Part shown: positions 7,888-12,141 of the stretch, in pieces
How the letters are laid out: every line of letters starts with the position of its first letter
How positions within the stretch are numbered: position 1 is the first letter of the stretch
Origin: Syntrophaceae bacterium
GTDB lineage: Bacteria; Desulfobacterota; Desulfomonilia; Desulfomonilales; Desulfomonilaceae
DNA length: 12,141 nt
Direction of reading: 5' to 3'
NCBI GenBank assembly: GCA_014874425.1
Contig: JACWAG010000444.1
Location: 1 to 12,141, forward strand
Notes under the pieces: generated by a model
Told to the model about the DNA's origin: nothing
The model's input: only the letters and a program-made list of their open reading frames with translations
The model's database searches: none
Program-made: the position numbers and the translations under genes

Positions 7888-8613
7888 CTATTCCTGATTC
7901 TTCCAATAGGATGCGGTTGGGCTGGGTATACTTTTCTTGTAATCGACAATGGCTTCTTCAAAATCTTCCGAGAACAAGATTCTTCCCTGTAGGGAATGCT
8001 CCGCTTGAATGTAATAAACCTTTGGTCTGGTCCCGAGTTCGGATTTAATTACGGATGTAGGAGTAGTGGCCAAGACACGGCATATTTCAGACGAAGGGTC
8101 ATCGATGTCTCCAAATATTAATGCTCGTGAAAGGCACGCATCAACACACGCCGGATTCAAGCCGTTTTCAATGCGCGTGGCGCAGAAATCACATTTATCG
8201 GCTGTATGTCTAATCGGATTAAAAAATCTGGCGTCGTAGGGACAGGCTGCGATACACATACCACAGCCAATGCATTTGCCGAAGTACATCACTACAATAC
8301 CATCTTCTGGTCTCCTGACAGTAGCTTGAACGGGACAAACCTGAACGCAGGGTGGCGAATCACACTGGTTGCAAAGTCGTCGTAAAAACATATTGCTGAC
8401 ATCAGGGAAAAATCCCTTTTGAATTCCTTTGACCCATGATCGCCAGTAGCCCAAAGGGACGTTATTTTCACTTTTGCAAGCCACAGTACAACTATGGCAA
8501 CCGATGCAGCGTCTCTGGTCTATAACCATCCCCCAGCGTTTGGGTGTGGTATCAGCCTTTGCAAGGGGACTCGCTTCCTGTTGAGAAATGTTTTGAGTTT
8601 CAGTTTGATTCAT
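7888..8613 (-). CDS. Four-cluster ferredoxin-type subunit (QrcC/PsrB/DmsB-like)
   Basis: A 241-residue electron-transfer subunit with sixteen Cys in four cluster motifs: C36-x2-C39-x2-C42-x3-C46, C81-x2-C84-x4-C89-x3-C93, C114-x2-C117-x2-C120-x3-C124 and C141-x2-C144-x11-C156-x3-C160. This is the standard layout of DmsB, PsrB and NrfC proteins and predicts four [4Fe-4S]. The family line KRWGMVIDQRRCIGCHSC is present at residues 25-42. There is no signal peptide of its own. In CISM complexes this subunit commonly crosses the membrane with the Tat-bearing Mop partner, which here is encoded two genes later. Its ATG overlaps the cytochrome stop codon (ATGA, 8610-8613), so translation is probably coupled. 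It should wire the cytochrome and Mop-fold subunits to the NrfD-like quinone site. Confidence 0.92.
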   Translation of the reverse strand: MNQTETQNISQQEASPLAKADTTPKRWGMVIDQRRCIGCHSCTVACKSENNVPLGYWRSWVKGIQKGFFPDVSNMFLRRLCNQCDSPPCVQVCPVQATVRRPEDGIVVMYFGKCIGCGMCIAACPYDARFFNPIRHTADKCDFCATRIENGLNPACVDACLSRALIFGDIDDPSSEICRVLATTPTSVIKSELGTRPKVYYIQAEHSLQGRILFSEDFEEAIVDYKKSIPSPTASYWKNQE

Positions 8614-9152
8614 TTAGTTTTATGGCAACCGAGACATTCAAATCTACTGAAAGATTCCTTGCCGTCATGACAGGAGCCAGTTGCGCATGTAGCGCATGCT
8701 CTGGGGACTTCGTAATCCACTCTTGCCTTTTCGTCCTCCGCTATGGTTCCAGGTACGAAGAGAGTTGAAGCCCTTTTCCCAATATGAACCTTGATCGGAG
8801 GAGAATCCTTTAAGGCCCTTAATACAAACGTGCCATAATGTTGGGAGGCGAACAAACCTTCATGGCAAGTTTTACAATCTTTGTATTTTCCGTTCTTAAA
8901 CCACATGTGGGCATAATGACGGAAAACGACCGGACCCGGCGATCCCTGAGCGGCAAACGAAACGTTTCCTCCTCCAAAAACACTCGACAGCGTCAATATT
9001 GCGAACAATGCCCCGAACGCTATCAGCAAAGCCAATATGATTCCGCAAATGAGGGCCTGCCGTCTCCAATAAGGGGTCGGGTCCTTCAGCTTGGCTAAGT
9101 AGCTTAAGAAAGCTGAAAGAGGCCCTTGTCCTGTTGATGAATCTGACGCCAT
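8610..9152 (-). CDS. Membrane-anchored triheme c-type cytochrome (QrcA-like)
   Basis: A 180-residue protein with an N-terminal membrane anchor (about 33-58) preceded by Arg30-Arg31, predicting N-in topology and a periplasmic heme domain. Three c-heme sites are visible: C93-KT-C96-H97, C156-ATGS-C161-H162 (a CX4CH form) and C173-LG-C176-H177. VVFRHYAHMWF (75-85, with His79 and His82) before the first site resembles the VxFxHxxH lead-in of cytochrome c7/c3-type triheme domains and probably supplies distal heme ligands. In Qrc, subunit A accepts electrons from periplasmic type I cytochrome c3; that role is inferred here from position. Characterised QrcA carries six hemes, so this is a shorter form. 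It starts 7 bases after the flavoprotein stop and overlaps the next gene by 4 bases, tying the two modules together. Confidence 0.87.
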   Translation of the reverse strand: MASDSSTGQGPLSAFLSYLAKLKDPTPYWRRQALICGIILALLIAFGALFAILTLSSVFGGGNVSFAAQGSPGPVVFRHYAHMWFKNGKYKDCKTCHEGLFASQHYGTFVLRALKDSPPIKVHIGKRASTLFVPGTIAEDEKARVDYEVPRACATCATGSCHDGKESFSRFECLGCHKTK

Positions 9153-9159
9153 GAAATTT

Positions 9160-10839
9160 TTATCTCAAAGATCCAACATACGTTGTAGTCAACTGTCGCT
9201 TTTTAACTTCAAGGTTCGTATAATCCGGTAAAACCATCGGCGAGACTCTATCCGTAACTATGCCGGCGGCTTCAAGCTCTTTGTGATATTGACGGACATG
9301 GTCAACACTAAGCTTGCCGATATCGCTTCTTTCCTTCACAAATTTACCGGCGGATTCACCGGCCAAGCGTCCAAACACAGTTATGTCCAGGAGCGAATTG
9401 CCCATAAGTCGATTAGCTCCATGAACTCCACCTCCTACCTCACCGGCGACAAAGAAGCCTGGAACGGTTGTATAGCCATCGGATTTGTATTCCAGACCAC
9501 CATTTTGATAGTGAAGCGTTGGATAAATTAACATCGGGAGTTTAGAAATATCTATCCCGTAACGTTTGAAGAGGATGAACTTGGCTGGAAATTCTCGTTC
9601 AACGGTACCAGTGCCTTCCAACATGTCTATCATAGGAGAATCCAGCCAAACTCCAAATTTCCCTTTTTGACCTGGGACAGGGATCCCTTTCCCAACCTTT
9701 TCACATTCACGAATGATGCTGGACGATTCAATGTCACGAGGTTCGCGTTCAAAAACGAATTGTTCCCCATCAATGTTGACAAGATTTGCCCCAGCGCCGC
9801 GAACTTTTTCAGTAATCAGCAATCCTTCAGACTGTTCCGGGAATACCGCTCCAGTGGGATGGTATTGAGTCGCGTGAAGGAATCTTACTTTGATGCCCAT
9901 ACGATATCCTATAACCAGGCCATCACCTGTGGCGCCGTAGTGATTAGTCGTCATGAATTTCTGCATGTGAAGACGGCCCGATCCACCTGTCGCCATTACG
10001 ATCGCTTTTGCCTTGACTAGAAAATATTCTTCCGTCTCTAGATTATAAAGTACAGCGCCGGAACAAAAACCTTTTTCATCGAGTAGCAACTCAACTGCTG
10101 GCGCAAACTCAAGAACTCCGATATTCTTGATTCTGTTTCTGGCTTCATCCCTGAGAGTCCTCATGATTTCCGCGCCAGTCATGTCCCCTGCATAATGCAT
10201 TCTTTTTCTGCATGTCCCAGCTCCATGAAGTGTGAACATTTTCCCGTCTGGCCATTTGTTAAACATGCAACCGAGGCTTTCAAGCCAACCTATCGCTTTT
10301 GGAGCTTCTGAAACCATGGTCTTTACAAGAAACGGATCATTTTCGAAGTGACCACCACCCATCACGTCCAAATAGTGATAATAGGGTGAGTCCTTCCAAC
10401 TCTTAGTCGCCGCCTGGATACCGCCTTCAGCCATCATGGTGTTTGCGTCGCCATGTCGCAACTTAGTCGCTATGATTACTTTGGCCCCAGCTTCCTCGGC
10501 TATTAGCGCCGCAGCGGTCCCAGCTCCACCTCCGCCAATCACCAACACATCGGTTTCATAGTGGACTTCGTTTAAATTAATTTTATCTGGATCAATACGG
10601 CTCTTAGCTTCAAATTGATCAGCTATTTCCTGGGCTACTGTATAGCCTTTACTAGGACCGACCTTGAGTTCACGAAGAGCCCCGGCCCTATAATCAGGAT
10701 GATATTTCTCAAGTCTAATTTTTCTCTGATCTAGCGTAAGGGCCGGAAATTCCTCGCCGGCTTTCTTACGAGCTACACGGATTTGTCTTGTTTTTTCAAC
10801 TTGTTTTATAAGTTCCAGTAAATCAGGGGTATATCCCAT
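9160..10839 (-). CDS. Fumarate reductase/succinate dehydrogenase-like flavoprotein with N-terminal extension
   Basis: A 559-residue SdhA/FrdA-superfamily flavoprotein, probably interconverting fumarate and succinate or acting on a similar dicarboxylate. The FAD-binding GGGGAG is at residues 102-107. Catalytic-site counterparts seem intact: His327 (QYHPTG), Thr343-Glu344 and Arg347 (LITEKVRG), Arg368 (EPRDIESS), His443 (LHYQNGGL) and Arg477 (VHGANRLMGNSL). Covalent-FAD enzymes have SHTxxAxGG; this reads ANTMMAEGG with Asn133, so FAD is probably non-covalent. About 95 residues precede the FAD motif, far more than in FrdA, and contain charged predicted helices of unknown role. No signal peptide, so cytoplasmic. 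The start chosen is the ATG at 10839, which has GGAGG 5 bases upstream. An in-frame TTG at 10872 would add 11 residues but has no ribosome binding site. NadB or TfrA relatives are alternatives. Confidence 0.85.
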   Translation of the reverse strand: MGYTPDLLELIKQVEKTRQIRVARKKAGEEFPALTLDQRKIRLEKYHPDYRAGALRELKVGPSKGYTVAQEIADQFEAKSRIDPDKINLNEVHYETDVLVIGGGGAGTAAALIAEEAGAKVIIATKLRHGDANTMMAEGGIQAATKSWKDSPYYHYLDVMGGGHFENDPFLVKTMVSEAPKAIGWLESLGCMFNKWPDGKMFTLHGAGTCRKRMHYAGDMTGAEIMRTLRDEARNRIKNIGVLEFAPAVELLLDEKGFCSGAVLYNLETEEYFLVKAKAIVMATGGSGRLHMQKFMTTNHYGATGDGLVIGYRMGIKVRFLHATQYHPTGAVFPEQSEGLLITEKVRGAGANLVNIDGEQFVFEREPRDIESSSIIRECEKVGKGIPVPGQKGKFGVWLDSPMIDMLEGTGTVEREFPAKFILFKRYGIDISKLPMLIYPTLHYQNGGLEYKSDGYTTVPGFFVAGEVGGGVHGANRLMGNSLLDITVFGRLAGESAGKFVKERSDIGKLSVDHVRQYHKELEAAGIVTDRVSPMVLPDYTNLEVKKRQLTTTYVGSLR

Positions 10840-10849
10840 ATTCGCCTCC
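10840..10849 (-). promoter_or_regulatory. Ribosome binding site fixing the flavoprotein start
   Basis: On the minus strand GGAGG (10845-10849) is separated by CGAAT from ATG at 10837-10839. This strong site favours that ATG over the longer in-frame TTG start at 10872. Confidence 0.75.
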
Positions 10850-10910
10850 ACCCAAAAGGCTGCGTGTTTCAAGAATTAATAGCTAACGTTAAATACGATC
10901 TTAGGGTTCC

Positions 10911-11690
10911 TCACAAATAATCCTTTTTATCCGGGGTCCATTCTTCTGGAGCGTTGTGAGGCTCCATCTGGCGTTCTACATATAGTTTCCTAAGTGTTTC
11001 AATGTCAGAATTGACCAATTTGTTCAATGGCTCTTCATAACGACCCGTATTGATCCGTTCAATCATTTCTCTGACATGTTCCGCCCGAGGTTTAATATGC
11101 TTACCCGTGATTCTACGGCACATTATTGCGATGTTATACTGACCTAACTCTGCAGGACACCGTGCTGCGCAAATACCGCACATGACACATGACATAGAGA
11201 TTTCAGCAGCCTGTTCAATATCACCGCGAAGCGCCGCTGAAATATATTCCATCACTGGTATTTCCATAGGACACGACTTTGTACAGGTATTGCATCCCAT
11301 ACATTTGGCCAATTCAGGGTAATATTTAAGGACAGTTTGTGCGTCAGGCTTTAGATCATCAAGATCGTAAATGGCCCGGTTGGCTGGAAAGAAAGGAATC
11401 ATCGTAAGGTACATGTTCGGCTGAACCACCGTCTGACATGCCAAGCCAACGTTTATCTTGGCGGTTCCCGGTAACCTGTAGACCGTCGCGCACGCTCCAC
11501 AGATACCACCTCGACAACCGCAACCTCTTATCAATTGGTAACCGGCGTATTCAAAGGCCTTTTGAATTGTCAAAGTACTGGGCACATCATATTGTTTGCC
11601 CATTATAAAAATTGGTATCAAATCGGTTCGAACAGAAGCGTCATTTAAGGTTCCTATCTGTTCTGTCGACTGTTGAGCGACCGCAGGCAT
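10911..11690 (-). CDS. SdhB/FrdB-like iron-sulfur subunit with two full [4Fe-4S] motifs
   Basis: A 259-residue cytoplasmic electron-transfer subunit, likely partner of the flavoprotein encoded just downstream. Residues about 25-100 form a plant-ferredoxin-like domain with C59-x4-C64-x2-C67 and C85 (RGGICGAC ... GLACQT), the [2Fe-2S] site of SdhB/FrdB proteins. The C-terminal domain has C130-x2-C133-x2-C136-x3-C140-Pro and C168-x2-C171-x2-C174-x3-C178-Pro. Usual SdhB/FrdB proteins have one such motif plus a modified one for [3Fe-4S], so this form, predicting [2Fe-2S] plus two [4Fe-4S], is closer to TfrB/HdrC-type proteins. It lacks the CCG domains of TfrB or HdrB. AAGGA lies 8 bases before the ATG. 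The gene is 43 bases after the upstream ferredoxin-like gene and 71 bases before the flavoprotein ATG. Confidence 0.87.
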   Translation of the reverse strand: MPAVAQQSTEQIGTLNDASVRTDLIPIFIMGKQYDVPSTLTIQKAFEYAGYQLIRGCGCRGGICGACATVYRLPGTAKINVGLACQTVVQPNMYLTMIPFFPANRAIYDLDDLKPDAQTVLKYYPELAKCMGCNTCTKSCPMEIPVMEYISAALRGDIEQAAEISMSCVMCGICAARCPAELGQYNIAIMCRRITGKHIKPRAEHVREMIERINTGRYEEPLNKLVNSDIETLRKLYVERQMEPHNAPEEWTPDKKDYL

Positions 11691-11733
11691 CTTCTAAATC
11701 CTTTCTCAATATTTACACTGAACTCATGTTACA

Positions 11734-12141
11734 TCAACGAGCGATAAAAACACCTATCACAATTCCGATTATCAGGGCGATCAAACCCATAAAATAATTA
11801 TCAAGCGCCGTGATTTTTGGCGCCGGTTGAATTGTTTCAGGTACCACCTCGTCAACAATGTAATCCTTGTATGCGGTATCCACCTGAGGGCAGGCCAATA
11901 CACAAGAGTAACATTGTTCACAATCCTCACCTACACACGATTCTAGGGCGAAAGAAGTCCGCTGGGCTGTTTTGTCAAAGCGTTTCGGGTCCTTTCGCAA
12001 TACCGGACAGGAATCAATGCAATTACCGCAGGCCAGACACGCTTTGTCCCCAGTAACATCAGAGTCCGGATCAGGTATGAAAAGCCTGTGATATGGCTCC
12101 ACGCCCTTTGAAAGCAACCTAAAACGGGCCACGGGAGGTTC
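11734..12141 (-). CDS. Membrane-tethered dicluster [4Fe-4S] protein, probably 5'-truncated by window edge
   Basis: The frame is open to the edge of the window. A GTG at 12130-12132 could start a 132-residue protein, but the preceding bases (GAACCTCCC) contain no ribosome binding site, so the true start is probably outside. Numbering from that GTG, two ferredoxin motifs are C32-x2-C35-x2-C38-x3-C42-Pro and C71-x2-C74-x2-C77-x3-C81-Pro (with an extra Cys66), similar to HdrC-type dicluster domains. A single hydrophobic helix at about 114-130 ends the protein one residue before its C-terminus, making it a tail-anchored membrane protein. It probably tethers the SdhAB-like pair to the membrane or relays electrons between it and another membrane component. 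No heme b ligands are visible. It is the first visible gene of the operon. Confidence 0.72.
   Translation of the reverse strand, partial: EPPVARFRLLSKGVEPYHRLFIPDPDSDVTGDKACLACGNCIDSCPVLRKDPKRFDKTAQRTSFALESCVGEDCEQCYSCVLACPQVDTAYKDYIVDEVVPETIQPAPKITALDNYFMGLIALIIGIVIGVFIAR

Noticed and set aside
7520..7906. 128-codon minus-strand frame spanning the FeS/NrfD gene junction
   Set aside because: It overlaps the NrfD-like gene in another frame, which has eight clean helices and family motifs; the alternative protein has no coherent features.
9667..10020. 117-codon plus-strand frame opposite the flavoprotein gene
   Set aside because: It lies antisense to strongly conserved catalytic-domain sequence and has no features of its own.
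9160..10839. Calling the flavoprotein APS reductase alpha subunit (AprA) or NadB
   Set aside because: The HPTG, LITExxRG and HGANRLxGNSL motifs and the adjacent SdhB-like gene point to the Frd/Sdh group; NadB usually stands without an SdhB-type partner and no AprB-like neighbour is present.
10840..10872. Longer flavoprotein start at TTG (10870-10872)
   Set aside because: A rare start codon with no upstream ribosome binding site, whereas the ATG 33 bases downstream has GGAGG at ideal spacing.

Overview
The window looks like chromosomal DNA of an anaerobic, Desulfobacterota-type (deltaproteobacterial) bacterium. This is inferred from gene content: a Qrc-like menaquinone-reductase cassette, a c7-type triheme cytochrome and a fumarate-reductase-like pair. 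No 16S or other phylogenetic marker is present. Base composition is moderate (mid-40s % G+C by eye) and fairly even. No tRNA or rRNA gene, insertion sequence, integrase or CRISPR array was seen.

Layout. (1) Bases 1-735, plus strand: the 3' part of truA, encoding tRNA pseudouridine synthase A. It ends at a near-perfect bidirectional terminator hairpin (754-793). (2) 832-2760, minus strand: a secreted protein with a Pro/Gln/Ser-rich linker and three PA14-like units, with its own ribosome binding site and a plausible promoter. (3) 2957-4465, minus strand: an unrecognised polytopic membrane protein, followed by a weak terminator and preceded by an AT-rich, 213-bp, promoter-like spacer. (4) 4679-12141, minus strand: a tightly packed run of seven genes that enters from beyond the right edge of the window.

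The seven-gene run appears to be one operon with two modules. In transcription order, the first module is a membrane-tethered dicluster ferredoxin-like protein, an SdhB/FrdB-like iron-sulfur protein and an SdhA/FrdA-like flavoprotein. The second is a membrane-anchored triheme cytochrome c, a four-cluster ferredoxin subunit, an NrfD/PsrC-type quinone-site membrane protein and a Tat-exported molybdopterin-oxidoreductase-fold subunit. These last four are the parts of a Qrc-like complex iron-sulfur molybdoenzyme (CISM) relative. In characterised Qrc, periplasmic cytochrome c3, reduced by H2 or formate, donates electrons to menaquinone. The visible motifs predict FAD, one [2Fe-2S], nine [4Fe-4S] clusters and three hemes across the operon.

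The most interesting inference is that the operon packages a periplasmic-cytochrome-to-menaquinone module with a cytoplasmic fumarate/succinate (or related) flavoenzyme. That would make a compact H2/formate-to-fumarate chain, or the reverse path in a syntrophic propionate or fatty-acid oxidiser. Three details make it unusual. The Mop-fold subunit seems to lack a metal-ligating Cys/Sec. The flavoprotein has Asn where covalent-FAD enzymes have His, and carries an extra N-terminal region of about 90 residues. The SdhB-like protein has two full CxxCxxCxxxCP motifs. No cytochrome b anchor subunit is visible. These points rest on reading motifs by eye, not on alignments.
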